Made by a program: the position numbers and the translations under genes. The notes under the pieces are model-generated. The model was not told the DNA's origin and ran no database searches. It saw nothing but the letters and a program-made list of their open reading frames with translations. From contig JAUYAJ010000620.1 in the NCBI GenBank assembly GCA_030693565.1, positions 1 to 40,214 on the forward strand: DNA of 40,214 nucleotides, written 5' to 3'. This DNA is from Rubrivivax sp. GTDB taxonomy: Bacteria > Pseudomonadota > Gammaproteobacteria > Burkholderiales > Burkholderiaceae_C. Positions 26,509 through 34,996 of the stretch are shown here, in pieces; position 1 is the stretch's first letter, and each line of letters begins with the position of its first letter.

Positions 26509-27404
26509 GGTCTTTGCTCCGGGGCCGGACTGGCGGCTTGTGCTGCAGGTGCGAATCGCTGTTGCAGCCATCGCAGGACATCAGCCTCCAGCGTCAGCCG
26601 GTGTGTCGACTGCGACAGCGTGTGGTCGGCGCCTGGCAGCTCGATCCGCGTCAGCCCCGGTCGCTGCAGCGCAGCGCGCCAGGCGGCACTGCTCGCAGCC
26701 ACGTCGGCGAACTCGCGTGCCGTGTAATCGTCGCCACTCAATGCCAGCAGAATCGCTCCAGGGTACATCGTCCAGGCCTTTGCCATCGCGCCGCGGAAGT
26801 CACCCGCGGCGGAGGGTGCGGCCGGCGCGGACTGTTCTGCGCGCATGCGACTCAGGTTTTGCGTCAATTCGCGCCAGGCTTTGAGCGCGATACCGCCGCT
26901 GAGCAGCTTGCGCCAGAAGTCCGGCTGCCGCAGCCGGTCCAGATAATAGTGCTTGACATGGGTGCGGGCCAGACTGGCTTCGGAGCGCAGCCAGGGGTTC
27001 AGCAGGCACAGGCCGGCGACCCGGGCTTGGGGGCGCGCGCCCACATGCAGCAAGGCCGCCGAAGCGCCATCGCACAAGCCCCAGAGCACGACCTGGCGCA
27101 GGCCTGGCAGCGCAGCCATGCAGGCGCCGATGGCGGCTTCGATGTCGTCGTCGACGCGCTCGAAGTCGCGCGCGCCGCCGCCGCTGTCGCCCATGCCGCG
27201 GTAGTCGAAGCGCAGCACCGGCCAGCCTTCGGCGGCCAGCCGCCGTGCCAGCAGCGTGAACTGGCGGTGGCTGCCGGCGCGGTACTGCGGGCCGCCGACG
27301 ACGACGATGACAGCGGTGTCGCGTGCGGCCTGGGGCGCGGTCAGGATGCCCACGAGCGACTCGCCCTGGCATTCGAAGCACAGCACTCGCTCGGTGACGG
27401 TCAT
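26505..27404 (-). CDS. Alpha/beta hydrolase 1, exosortase A-associated (Cys nucleophile)
   Basis: A 299-residue alpha/beta hydrolase matching the exosortase A system-associated hydrolase 1 type (TIGR03100). It opens with MTVTERVLCFECQGESLVGI, has the oxyanion region VVVGGPQYRAGSHRQF, DYRGMGDSGG, and a nucleophile elbow WGLCDGASA in which Cys111 replaces the usual serine. The acid and histidine are probably Asp225/226 (LSGDDYTA) and His261 (GADHTLSQ). The start at 27404 is supported by the ATGA overlap with hydrolase 2 and by family similarity. A thioesterase or acyltransferase role on the carrier protein encoded in the same operon is a reasonable inference. Confidence 0.87.
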   Translation of the reverse strand: MTVTERVLCFECQGESLVGILTAPQAARDTAVIVVVGGPQYRAGSHRQFTLLARRLAAEGWPVLRFDYRGMGDSGGGARDFERVDDDIEAAIGACMAALPGLRQVVLWGLCDGASAALLHVGARPQARVAGLCLLNPWLRSEASLARTHVKHYYLDRLRQPDFWRKLLSGGIALKAWRELTQNLSRMRAEQSAPAAPSAAGDFRGAMAKAWTMYPGAILLALSGDDYTAREFADVAASSAAWRAALQRPGLTRIELPGADHTLSQSTHRLTLEADVLRWLQQRFAPAAQAASPAPEQRP

Positions 27405-28228
27405 GTCGGAAAGGCGTTGCACACGGCGTCTACAGAGGCTTGCAGCAGCGCTGGCGCTTCTTCGATCTCGGTGGTCTGCCAAAAGGCCGGGCCTGCCACG
27501 GCCAGGCTGCTGACCTGGAAGCCAGCTGGCTGCCAAAGGGCGGGCGCTGCCTCGGCCGCTGGTGACAGGGCCGGCGGCTGGCGGTTCGTGACCTCGATCC
27601 AGAGCAGCTTGGCCGCGGTGCCGCCAGGCGGTGGCTGCAGCGTGGCCGCTTCCAGGCCACTGGCCAGCGCGGGATGGAGTGTGTAGCCAGCGATTTCGGG
27701 GGCGTCGCCGCTGCGCAGTGCCTGGCGCAAGGCCTCGGTGACGCCTTTTGCAGATCCTGCCTCGAGTTGGCCAGCCATCTTCAGACGCAAGAACTGTTGC
27801 AGCAAGACCTTGCCGCTGGCCGGCGGCTGCCAGAACAGGAAGTGGCTAGGCGACTCAAGGCGCCGTGCTGCCTCGGTGGCCAGCAGGCAACCGGCGCGCA
27901 GACCCCAGAGCAGCAGCGGCGCGGCGTGGTGCTGGCGCAGCCAGGCCGCGGCTGCGATCAAGTCGTCGATCCAGCCGGCCCAGGTGGCGTCACCGAAGTC
28001 GCCGCTGCTGTCGCCGCAGCCGTGCAGATCGATTTGCAGCACGGCGCAGCCGGCGTCAGCCAGCTGGCGCGACTGCAGGGCAGCCATGCGCCGCGACTTG
28101 TTCATCTCCTCGGCAAACGGGTGCACGTAGAGCACGGCGGCGCGCACGGCGCCGCGCGGCGGATGGTGGATGCACAAACGCTGGCCACCGCCGACAGCCA
28201 GAAAGAAGGCCTCGAAGGGCGGTGTCAC
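27401..28228 (-). CDS. Alpha/beta hydrolase 2, exosortase A-associated (no canonical nucleophile)
   Basis: A 275-residue alpha/beta-fold protein of the exosortase A-associated hydrolase 2 type (TIGR03101). LYVHPFAEEMNKSRRMAALQ (about 34-53), IDLHGCGDSSGDF (about 66-78) and the elbow LLLWGLRAGCLL are visible. At the nucleophile position there is Arg111 instead of Ser or Cys, although Cys114 lies three residues later. So catalysis may differ from standard hydrolases, or the protein may act with hydrolase 1 as a partner; both genes overlap by 4 bases. It follows the carrier protein gene by only 4 bases, suggesting action on the carrier-bound acyl group. Confidence 0.85.
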   Translation of the reverse strand: MTPPFEAFFLAVGGGQRLCIHHPPRGAVRAAVLYVHPFAEEMNKSRRMAALQSRQLADAGCAVLQIDLHGCGDSSGDFGDATWAGWIDDLIAAAAWLRQHHAAPLLLWGLRAGCLLATEAARRLESPSHFLFWQPPASGKVLLQQFLRLKMAGQLEAGSAKGVTEALRQALRSGDAPEIAGYTLHPALASGLEAATLQPPPGGTAAKLLWIEVTNRQPPALSPAAEAAPALWQPAGFQVSSLAVAGPAFWQTTEIEEAPALLQASVDAVCNAFPT

Positions 28229-28232
28229 CGCG

Positions 28233-28484
28233 TCACGCGGCAGCCTTGCTGGCGACGAAGTCCACCAGCGAACCCACGGTCTCGAAGGTGCCGCCGTCGA
28301 TGTCGTCGTCGTCGACGGCGATGCCGAAGCGGTCTTCCAGCGCGGTGATCAGCGACACCACGGCCATCGAGTCGAGCTCCGGGATCGCCCCCAGCAAGTG
28401 GCTGTCGCGGGTCAGTGCGGCGCTGCGCCCTTTGAGGCTGAGCACCTCGTCGAGGACGGCTAGCACTTCGCGATCGATGTTCAT
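28233..28484 (-). CDS. Acyl carrier protein, exosortase A-associated
   Basis: A carrier protein of 83 residues starting MNIDREVLAVLDEVLSLKGR. The phosphopantetheine attachment serine is Ser39 in the motif PELDSMAVVSLI, followed by ALEDRFGIAVDDDDI, the acidic helix 2/3 region of carrier proteins. It is first in the minus-strand operon (carrier, hydrolase 2, hydrolase 1, TPR protein, glycosyltransferase, beta-helix, AsnB-like) and is divergent from a ligase gene that should load it. An open frame continues upstream but the family starts here. Confidence 0.9.
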   Translation of the reverse strand: MNIDREVLAVLDEVLSLKGRSAALTRDSHLLGAIPELDSMAVVSLITALEDRFGIAVDDDDIDGGTFETVGSLVDFVASKAAA

Positions 28485-28693
28485 CGGCACTCCGGCGGTG
28501 GTTGATGGCAAGGCAGCAGAACATTCTAGAAGTGAAGTCCGCCACCGCCTGCTGCGCATCCGTGCGGGAATTGGCGCTGCCCTGGCTTCGATGGCGTGCG
28601 TGCACGGCAAGGGGGGTCGACTTCAGGGCGCCGTATGACATACTTTTTTCGCTCCCGCCGCTTTGGCCCCACAGCGCACTGCCGCTTCAATCG
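28485..28693. promoter_or_regulatory. Divergent promoter region between carrier protein and ligase genes
   Basis: This 209-base gap must drive both the minus-strand operon and the plus-strand ligase. It holds the short perfect inverted repeat GTATGACATAC (28633-28643) directly followed by a run of six T, a possible operator. A weak TTGATG / TCTAGA pair with 17-base spacing (from about 28502) could be a sigma-70 promoter for the plus strand. No sigma-54 element with correct GG/GC spacing was seen on either strand. Confidence 0.4.
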
Positions 28694-30289
28694 ATGCCCG
28701 AATCCCATCTGCTGCACGAATTGATCGCGGTCTCCAGCGATCGAGCCGGCGCCTCCCTGGCGTTGACCCATGGCCAGGCGTCGCTGAGCTACGAAGGCTT
28801 GCAGCAGGCGGTGACGGCCTGCGCCGCCGGCTTGCTCGGCCTTGGGCTGCAGCGCGCCGAGCGCGTCGGCATCTACCTCGAAAAGCGCTTCGAGACTGTG
28901 ATCGCCAGCTTCGGCGCCCCGGCCACCGGCGCGGTCTTCGTGCCGATGAACCCCTTGCTCAAGCCCGAGCAGGTGGCTTTCATCGCCCAGGATTGTGATG
29001 TGCGGGTGCTCGTCACCTCGCCCGAGCGGCTGGCCCTGCTGGCGCCGGTGCTGGCTGAGTGCAAGGCGTTGCGCCATGTCGTCGTCACCGAGATGCCGGC
29101 GCAGCCGCCCGCGCTGCCTGCCGGTGTCGGCCTGGTGCGCTGGGCGGAGCTGCTGGCCGCAGCGCCGCGCGCCGGCCACCGTGTCGTCGACACCGACATG
29201 GTGGCGATCCTCTATACCTCGGGCAGCACCGGCCGCCCCAAGGGCGTGGTGCTGTCGCACCGCAACATGGTGGCCGGCGCCAAGAGCGTGGCCTCGTACC
29301 TGCAGAACCATGCCGGCGACACCTTGCTGGCGGCGCTGCCGCTGTCTTTTGATGCCGGCTTCAGCCAGCTGACCACCGCCTTCCACGCCGGTGCGCGCGC
29401 CGTGCTGCTGAACTACCTGATGCCGCGCGACGTGCTCAAGGCGATGGCGCGCGAGCGCGTCACCGGGTTGACCGCGGTGCCGCCGCTGTACATCCAGCTC
29501 GCCGGCCTCGAATGGCCGGCGGCCATTGGCGAGCACCTGCGCTACTTCGCCAATACCGGCGGGCACATGCCGCGCGAAACCCTGGGCTTGCTGCGCCAGC
29601 GGGTGCCGGCGGCCCGGCCCTTCCTGATGTATGGGCTGACCGAAGCCTTTCGCTCGACCTACCTGCCGCCCGACGAGGTCGACCGCCGGCCCGACTCGAT
29701 CGGCAAGGCGATCCCGAACGCCGAGATCCTGGTGCTGCGCGACGACGGCAGCGAGTGCGCCGCGGGCGAGCCGGGCGAACTGGTGCACCGCGGCGCCCTG
29801 GTCGGCATGGGTTACTGGAACGATGGCGAGAAGACCGCCGAGCGCTACAAGCTGCTGCCGGGCCGCGACAGCGGGCTGCAGCTGCCGGAGTACGCGGTGT
29901 TCTCGGGCGACACCGTGCGCCGCGACGACGAGGGCTTCCTGTACTTCATCGGTCGCCGCGACGAGATGATGAAGACCTCGGGCTACCGCGTCAGTCCGAC
30001 CGAGGTCGAAGAGGTGCTTTATGCGACGCGGCTGGTCGGCGAATGTGTCGCCTTTGGTGTCGATCACCCGACGCTGGGCCAGGCCATCCAGGTCATCGCC
30101 AGCGCGCCCGACGGCAGCGCGGCGGTCGACGTCGACGCCTTGCTGGCCCAGTGCCGCATCCACATGCCGGCCTACATGCTGCCCGCCGGCATCGAGCCGA
30201 TGGCCGGGCCACTGCCGCGCAACCCGAACGGCAAGATCGACCGCAAGCTGCTGAGCGCTGGTTGGGTGGAGCGGCAGCAACAAGCCTGA
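28694..30289 (+). CDS. AMP-forming acyl/aminoacyl ligase 1, exosortase A-associated
   Basis: An ANL-superfamily adenylating enzyme of 531 residues, the exosortase A-associated acyl-CoA ligase type (TIGR03098). The P-loop is ILYTSGSTGRPKGVV, the aromatic/acid motif is YGLTEAFRSTYLPP, the hinge lies in GRRDEMMKTSGYRVSP, and the catalytic C-terminal lysine is in NPNGKIDRKLL. SFDAGFSQL contains an Asp at the place where amino-acid adenylation domains (for example GrsA Asp235) bind the alpha-amino group. It probably loads an amino acid onto the divergent carrier protein gene product. ATG 28694 begins MPESHLLHELIAVSS, the normal family start; upstream codons are open but not conserved in character. 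Confidence 0.88.
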   Translation: MPESHLLHELIAVSSDRAGASLALTHGQASLSYEGLQQAVTACAAGLLGLGLQRAERVGIYLEKRFETVIASFGAPATGAVFVPMNPLLKPEQVAFIAQDCDVRVLVTSPERLALLAPVLAECKALRHVVVTEMPAQPPALPAGVGLVRWAELLAAAPRAGHRVVDTDMVAILYTSGSTGRPKGVVLSHRNMVAGAKSVASYLQNHAGDTLLAALPLSFDAGFSQLTTAFHAGARAVLLNYLMPRDVLKAMARERVTGLTAVPPLYIQLAGLEWPAAIGEHLRYFANTGGHMPRETLGLLRQRVPAARPFLMYGLTEAFRSTYLPPDEVDRRPDSIGKAIPNAEILVLRDDGSECAAGEPGELVHRGALVGMGYWNDGEKTAERYKLLPGRDSGLQLPEYAVFSGDTVRRDDEGFLYFIGRRDEMMKTSGYRVSPTEVEEVLYATRLVGECVAFGVDHPTLGQAIQVIASAPDGSAAVDVDALLAQCRIHMPAYMLPAGIEPMAGPLPRNPNGKIDRKLLSAGWVERQQQA

Positions 30290-30365
30290 GCCGCGCGGTG
30301 CCGGGCCGTGACGGCTCGCTGGGCCCGAAGGTGAGCATTCCTGCGCAGCCAGCGGCGCGGTGGCA

Positions 30366-30381
30366 TGGCAAACTCGCTGCG
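30366..30381 (+). promoter_or_regulatory. Candidate sigma-54 promoter
   Basis: TGGCAAACTCGCTGCG has GG at 30367-30368 and GC at 30379-30380, the correct 12-base offset, and a full TGGCA left half; the right half (CTGCG for TTGCA/T) is imperfect. It lies about 80 bases before the GNAT start. PEP-CTERM systems are known to depend on RpoN and PrsK/PrsR in Zoogloea, which makes this plausible but not proven. Confidence 0.3.
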
Positions 30382-30460
30382 CTGCGGTCAATGACTTGTC
30401 CGCGCGTGCCCATGTCCGCGGCCCATGCCGCCGGACCTGTCTGCCTTTCAGGGAGCAAGG

Positions 30461-31234
30461 ATGTTGCGCAGGGTCCTCGGCCCGTTCAAGGAGTTCGGCC
30501 TCGTCGCCGGTGTGCTCTACCTGATCGACCGCATGCTGCGCAGCGTGTCGCCGCGTCTGGGCCTGTTCGTCTACGAACTGATGGTGCAGCCGATCGCCAG
30601 CAAGCCGATGCTGCCGGCCAACCTGACCAAGAACCTGCGCTTTGCCGAGATCGGCCGCGGCGACCCCGAACTGGCGCTGATGCCGGCCCGCGAAGACATC
30701 AAGGCGGCGCGATTCGACCAGGGCGCGCGCTGCCTGGGTACCTACCGCAAAGACAAGCTGATCGGCTACATCTGGTTCAGCTTCGGCCACCACGAAGAAG
30801 ACGAAGTGCGCTGCGACTACGAGCTGACGGCGCGTGAGCAGTCAGTGTTCGACTTCGACCTCTACGTGCTGCCCGAGCACCGCATGGGCATCGCCTTCAT
30901 GGCGATCTGGCATGGTGCCAACGAGTACCTGCACCAGCGCGGCATCCGCTACACCTTCAGCCGGCTGACGCGCTTCAACCTGGCGTCGCGGCGCTCGCAC
31001 GCCCACCTGGGCTGGCGCCGCGTCGGGCAAGCGGTCTTCCTGCAAGCCTGGGCCGTCGAGCTCATGCTGGCCGACATCCACCCCTATGTGGCGCTGACCT
31101 GGTCGCCGACGCAGCGCACACGTTTGCGCCTGGCGCCTGATGCGTTGCTGGCGACCGCGCCGGCCCCTGGCCAGGCGGCCCGGCCGCCCACCAGATCCGC
31201 TGGCGAGCAACCCGAACCGAAAGCCGGACCATGA
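30461..31234 (+). CDS. GNAT-family acyltransferase
   Basis: A 257-residue protein with a GNAT fold in the second half: CLGTYRKDKLIGYIWFSFGH (strands 2-3), FDFDLYVLPEHRMGIAFMA with an RMGIA pseudo pyrophosphate-binding loop, then FSRLTRFNLASRRSHAHLGW, which resembles the Asn/Ser-x-His region of the family. The N-terminal part (LRRVLGPFKEFGLVAGVLYL) is amphipathic and may contact the membrane. ATG 30461 is chosen for its AGGGAG ribosome-binding site; an ATG at 30425 exists. Its stop overlaps the carrier protein start (ATGA). I infer that it transfers the carrier-bound amino-acyl group to an amine acceptor. Confidence 0.8.
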   Translation: MLRRVLGPFKEFGLVAGVLYLIDRMLRSVSPRLGLFVYELMVQPIASKPMLPANLTKNLRFAEIGRGDPELALMPAREDIKAARFDQGARCLGTYRKDKLIGYIWFSFGHHEEDEVRCDYELTAREQSVFDFDLYVLPEHRMGIAFMAIWHGANEYLHQRGIRYTFSRLTRFNLASRRSHAHLGWRRVGQAVFLQAWAVELMLADIHPYVALTWSPTQRTRLRLAPDALLATAPAPGQAARPPTRSAGEQPEPKAGP

Positions 31235-31479
31235 GCACCGACATCGACATCCTTGCCGAATACATCCGCAGCGAGACCGGCCACACCGGCCCGCTGGACC
31301 CCGACGACGACTTGCTGGCGGCGGGTGTGCTCGACTCCTTCAACATCGTCTCGCTGGCGATGTTTGCGCAGGAACGCTTCGGCGTCGAGTTCGAGGCCGA
31401 AGACCTGATGCGCGACAACCTGGCCAAGCTTTCCAGCCTGGCGGCGCTGATCGCAGCGCGGCGCGACGCCAGCGCCTGA
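31231..31479 (+). CDS. Acyl carrier protein 2
   Basis: An 82-residue carrier protein: MSTDIDILAEYIRSETGHTG, then the phosphopantetheine site GVLDSFNIVSL with Ser36, and FGVEFEAEDLMRDNLAKLSS. It is not close in wording to the other carrier protein of the locus (28233-28484), so the two likely serve separate ligases. It is translationally coupled to the GNAT gene upstream and lies 68 bases before ligase 2, its probable loading enzyme. Confidence 0.9.
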   Translation: MSTDIDILAEYIRSETGHTGPLDPDDDLLAAGVLDSFNIVSLAMFAQERFGVEFEAEDLMRDNLAKLSSLAALIAARRDASA

Positions 31480-31547
31480 GGCACTCGCCGCCAACAGGCC
31501 GCAGCCGCGCGGCCGCACAAGCCCAACGAATTCAAGGAAGACCGAAG

Positions 31548-33143
31548 ATGCCCGCATCGATTCCACGCTACCTGGCCGAGACCGCGCAGCGGCTGCCCGA
31601 CAAGGTGGCGATCGTCTCCGCCGCGCGCTCCATCACCTTTGGCGAGCTCTATCGCGAAGCGGTGGCAACGGCCGAATGCCTGCGCGAGATCGGCCTGAGC
31701 AGCGGCGACCGCATCGGCATCTGCATGGAGAAATCGGTCGACCAGGTGCTGGCCATCCTGGGCGTGCTGTTCGCCAACGGTGTCGTCGTGCCCATCCTGC
31801 CGCGGCTCAAGGGGCCGAACATCCGCCACATCATCGAGAACTCGGGCATGGCGGCGATGATCACCGACAGCGAGCGCCTCACCGAGGTGACCGAGTTCGA
31901 AGGCCTGACCCGGCTCATTACCGGCCATGGCGAGATCAGCCAGGCCTGGCCCAACCTGCCTTACTTGCGGCGCTTCATCCAGCCGCGCAACTTTTTCGAC
32001 CGCATCGGCAACGACAACGCGGCCATCATCTATTCGTCGGGCTCGACCGGTCGCCCCAAGGGCATCCTGATCGCGCAGCGCAACCTGGCCGAGGGTGCCG
32101 ACATCGTCGCTGAATACCTGGGCACGCGCGAAGACGACCGCATCGGTTGCATGCTGTCGTTCAACTTCGACTACGGCATGAACCAGATCTGGCAGACCAT
32201 CCGCCAGGGCTGCACGCTGGTGTTGCACGACCTGGCGCTGCCCAACGACTTGTTCTCGATGATGGCCAAGCAGCGCATCACCGCGCTGCCGGTGATGCCG
32301 GTGTTCATCACCAAGATGTTCGACCGCCGCCTGAAGGTCAACACCGCGGCCTTCGACTTCTCGGCGCTGCGCTATGTCTGCTCGACCGGTGGCCGGCTGT
32401 CGGCCGACATGATCGCCGACCTGCGCGGCGCCTTCCCGGGCGTCAAGGTCTACTCGATGTTCGGCCTCACCGAAGCCTTCCGCTCGACCTATCTGCCGCC
32501 TGACAAGCTCGACACCCACCCGACCTCGGTCGGCCGCGCCATTCCCGACTGCCAGGTGATGGTGCTCGACGAGCAAGGCGAGGAATGCGCGCCCAAGGTC
32601 GTCGGCGAACTCGTGCATCGCGGCACCACCGTCACCAAGGGCTACTGGAACGATCCGGTGAACACCGCCAAGTCGTTCCGCAGCCACCCGCGCTTTCCCG
32701 GCGAGACGCTGGTCTTCAGCGGCGACAAGGTCTACCGCGACGAAGAAGGCTTTCTGTACTTCGTCGCCCGTGCCGACGACATGATCAAGACCAAGGGCTT
32801 CCGCGTCAGCCCGACCGAGGTCGAGACCGAGGTCGTGCGCCACGCCGACATCGTCGACGCCGTGGCCTTCGCGGTGCCCAACATCAGCGTCGGCGAAGAC
32901 GTCGCCTGCGCCTACACCACGGTGGACGGTCAGCCGCTGGCCGAGCCCGTGCTGCGCCAGTTCCTCAAGTCCAACCTGCCCAACCACATGGTGCCGGCGC
33001 TGCTGGTGCACTTCGACGCCTTCCCGATCCTGGGCAACGCCGGCAAGCTCGACCGCAAAGGCATCAAGCAAGCGGCCTGTGAGCGCCTGGGCGTGGTGCC
33101 GGGGGCTGCCGAAACGCCGCCGCCCGGCCTGCGCAGCGCCTGA
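31548..33143 (+). CDS. AMP-forming aminoacyl ligase 2
   Basis: A second ANL-family ligase, 531 residues, paralogous to the one at 28694. Motifs: IYSSGSTGRPKGIL P-loop, FGLTEAFRSTYLPPDKLD (almost identical to ligase 1), RADDMIKTKGFRVSPTEVE hinge, and the catalytic lysine in LGNAGKLDRKGI. SFNFDYGMNQIW places an Asp at the amino-group binding position, so an amino acid substrate is likely. The ATG at 31548 follows AAGGAAG. It sits between carrier protein 2 and the glutamate mutase genes; by analogy to VinN of vicenistatin biosynthesis it could load 3-methylaspartate on the carrier protein. Confidence 0.88.
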   Translation: MPASIPRYLAETAQRLPDKVAIVSAARSITFGELYREAVATAECLREIGLSSGDRIGICMEKSVDQVLAILGVLFANGVVVPILPRLKGPNIRHIIENSGMAAMITDSERLTEVTEFEGLTRLITGHGEISQAWPNLPYLRRFIQPRNFFDRIGNDNAAIIYSSGSTGRPKGILIAQRNLAEGADIVAEYLGTREDDRIGCMLSFNFDYGMNQIWQTIRQGCTLVLHDLALPNDLFSMMAKQRITALPVMPVFITKMFDRRLKVNTAAFDFSALRYVCSTGGRLSADMIADLRGAFPGVKVYSMFGLTEAFRSTYLPPDKLDTHPTSVGRAIPDCQVMVLDEQGEECAPKVVGELVHRGTTVTKGYWNDPVNTAKSFRSHPRFPGETLVFSGDKVYRDEEGFLYFVARADDMIKTKGFRVSPTEVETEVVRHADIVDAVAFAVPNISVGEDVACAYTTVDGQPLAEPVLRQFLKSNLPNHMVPALLVHFDAFPILGNAGKLDRKGIKQAACERLGVVPGAAETPPPGLRSA

Positions 33144-33154
33144 CGCCCGCCACC

Positions 33155-33592
33155 ATGCCGAACCCCCCCACGCAGCGGCCCCGCATCGTCATCGGCGTGA
33201 TCGGCGACGACATCCATGTCGTCGGCAACCGCATCATGCAGCTGGCGCTGGAAGAGTCGGGCTGCCAGGTCTTCAATTTGCGCACCCGCAACCGCCCCGA
33301 GCATTTCTGCCAGGCCGCGCTCGAGGTCAACGCCCACGCCGTCTTCGTTTCCTCGCTCAACGGCGAGGGTGAATACTGGTGCGCCGACTTCCGCCAGCGC
33401 CTGCAGGCGATGGGGCTGGGCCATGTGCTGCTCTATGTGGGCGGCAACGTCGTCGTCGGCAACCGGCCCGAGCCCGAAGTGGTGGCGCTGTTCAAAGGTT
33501 ACGGCTTCGACCGCGTCTACCACCAGCGGCCCGACATCGGCGCCGCCATCGTCGACCTTTTCCAGGATCTCGAGCATGGCACGCCCCAGTGA
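33155..33592 (+). CDS. glmS: Glutamate (methylaspartate) mutase, sigma (B12-binding) subunit
   Basis: A 145-residue cobalamin-binding subunit. IGDDIHVVGNRI carries the base-off B12 motif DxHxxG (Asp19, His21, Gly24), with VSSLNGEG and LLYVGGNVVVG further on, matching the Rossmann-type B12 domain. With the epsilon subunit it forms the adenosylcobalamin-dependent mutase interconverting L-glutamate and (2S,3S)-3-methylaspartate. It overlaps the epsilon gene by 17 bases. This GlmS is unrelated to glucosamine-6-phosphate synthase, which shares the symbol. The family is used in glutamate fermentation, but also for VinH in vicenistatin biosynthesis. Confidence 0.92.
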   Translation: MPNPPTQRPRIVIGVIGDDIHVVGNRIMQLALEESGCQVFNLRTRNRPEHFCQAALEVNAHAVFVSSLNGEGEYWCADFRQRLQAMGLGHVLLYVGGNVVVGNRPEPEVVALFKGYGFDRVYHQRPDIGAAIVDLFQDLEHGTPQ

Positions 33593-34982
33593 CAAAGCGC
33601 GGCTGACCGACATCGAGCGCCAGCGCCGCCAGGTCTTGTCGCACCCGCTGGCGCGCGGTCTGGCGCCGGCCGAGGTCGCCGGCTTTCTGCAGCAACTGCC
33701 GCGCCGGCGCTTCCCCAGCGTGGTCTACGCTGAACGCGGCCCGGTGCCGCTGATCCAGCCGCGCGGCGGCGTGCCGCTGTTCGACGACCAGCTGCGCCTG
33801 ACGCAGGCGCTCGACGCCGCCGGCGCCGACTTCATCCCGCTGACCATCGACAGCTGCACCCGCCACAACCAGTACGACACCGCGGCGCAGCTGCTGCGGC
33901 GCAGCGAGGAAGAGGGTCGCAGCCTGCTCAACGGCTACCCGCTGGTGTGCCATGGCCACGAACTCACGCGCCAGCTCTACACCGGCCTGGACAAGCCGGT
34001 GAGCCTGCGCCACGGCACGCCCGACGCGCGCTTGCTGATCGAGGTGGCGATTGCCTCGGGCATCGTCGAGATCGAAGGTGGCGGGCTGTGCTACTGCCTG
34101 CCTTATTCCGAAGGCTTTCCGCTCGACCGCGCCTTGCTGCACTGGCAGTACGTCGACCGCGTCTGCGCGCTGTATTCGACGCCTGAGCGGCCGATTCACC
34201 GCGAGAGCTTCGGCCCGCTGAGCGCCACCTTGGTGCCGCCGGCGATCGCCATCGGGATCGAGATCATCGAGGCCTTGCTCGCCGCCGAACAAGGCGTGCT
34301 GTCGTTCGCGGTCAGCTTCGGCCAGACCGGCTCCTTCATCCAGGACGTTGCCACCGCGCGTGTGCTGCGCAAGCTGGCGCGCGAATACGTCGACGAGTTC
34401 GGCTTCGGCGCGATGCAGCTGCGCCTGGTCTATCACCAGTGGATGGGCCAGTTCCCGATGCAGCGCGAGCGCGCCGCGGCATTGATTGCTGGTTCCGCGC
34501 TGGTGGCCGGTGTCATCGGCGCCGACAAGATCGTCGTCAAGACCGTCGACGAGGCGCTGGGCGTGCCGCGCGCCGAGGTCAACGCCGAGGCCGTCGACAT
34601 GGTGCGCTACGTGCTGCGCAGCTTTGCGGCGCCCGAAACCGTCGACTCGCCAGCCATCGCGCTGGAAGCCGCGCTGATCGAATCCGAGGTGCGCAGCATC
34701 CTTGGCGCCATCTTCGCCCTCTCGGGCGAGGCCTTCTGGGAAAGCGTCTACCGCGGCTTCCAGCTCGGTTACCTCGACCTGCCGTTTTCGCCGCATGCCG
34801 ACAACGCCAACCGGTTGGTCTCGGTGCGCGACGTCAACGGCTCGATCCGCATCGCCGACCCCGGTGGCGTGCCGATCTCGGCCGCCGACGCCGCCACCGA
34901 ACGCCAGCTGCTGGAAAGCCGCACCCAGCGCGGCGAGAAGACCTACCAGCAGATGCTCGCCGACATCACGCTGATGGTGTGA
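33576..34982 (+). CDS. glmE: Glutamate (methylaspartate) mutase, epsilon subunit
   Basis: The 468-residue catalytic (TIM barrel) subunit of glutamate mutase. Recognisable stretches are LIQPRGGVPLFDDQLRLTQA, DSCTRHNQYDTAAQLLR, LVCHGHELTRQLYTGLD, SLRHGTPDARLLIE and SFGQTGSFIQDVATARVLR, which form the substrate and adenosyl sites, plus the C-terminal VRDVNGSIRIADPGGVPIS. The length is normal for the family. The ATG at 33576 lies inside the sigma gene's end, indicating coupled synthesis. There is no methylaspartate ammonia-lyase gene nearby, so the product 3-methylaspartate is likely used intact as a building block. Confidence 0.93.
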   Translation: MARPSDKARLTDIERQRRQVLSHPLARGLAPAEVAGFLQQLPRRRFPSVVYAERGPVPLIQPRGGVPLFDDQLRLTQALDAAGADFIPLTIDSCTRHNQYDTAAQLLRRSEEEGRSLLNGYPLVCHGHELTRQLYTGLDKPVSLRHGTPDARLLIEVAIASGIVEIEGGGLCYCLPYSEGFPLDRALLHWQYVDRVCALYSTPERPIHRESFGPLSATLVPPAIAIGIEIIEALLAAEQGVLSFAVSFGQTGSFIQDVATARVLRKLAREYVDEFGFGAMQLRLVYHQWMGQFPMQRERAAALIAGSALVAGVIGADKIVVKTVDEALGVPRAEVNAEAVDMVRYVLRSFAAPETVDSPAIALEAALIESEVRSILGAIFALSGEAFWESVYRGFQLGYLDLPFSPHADNANRLVSVRDVNGSIRIADPGGVPISAADAATERQLLESRTQRGEKTYQQMLADITLMV

Positions 34983-34996
34983 GGACCGCCCGGACC

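Noticed and set aside
28526..30793. Very long minus-strand frame opposite ligase 1
   Set aside because: The plus-strand ligase has all ANL motifs; the opposite frame reads as Gln/Ala/Arg/His-rich and crosses gene borders.
33000..33155. Cobalamin riboswitch before the B12-dependent mutase genes
   Set aside because: The upstream sequence is the coding end of ligase 2 with an 11-base gap, leaving no room for a riboswitch.
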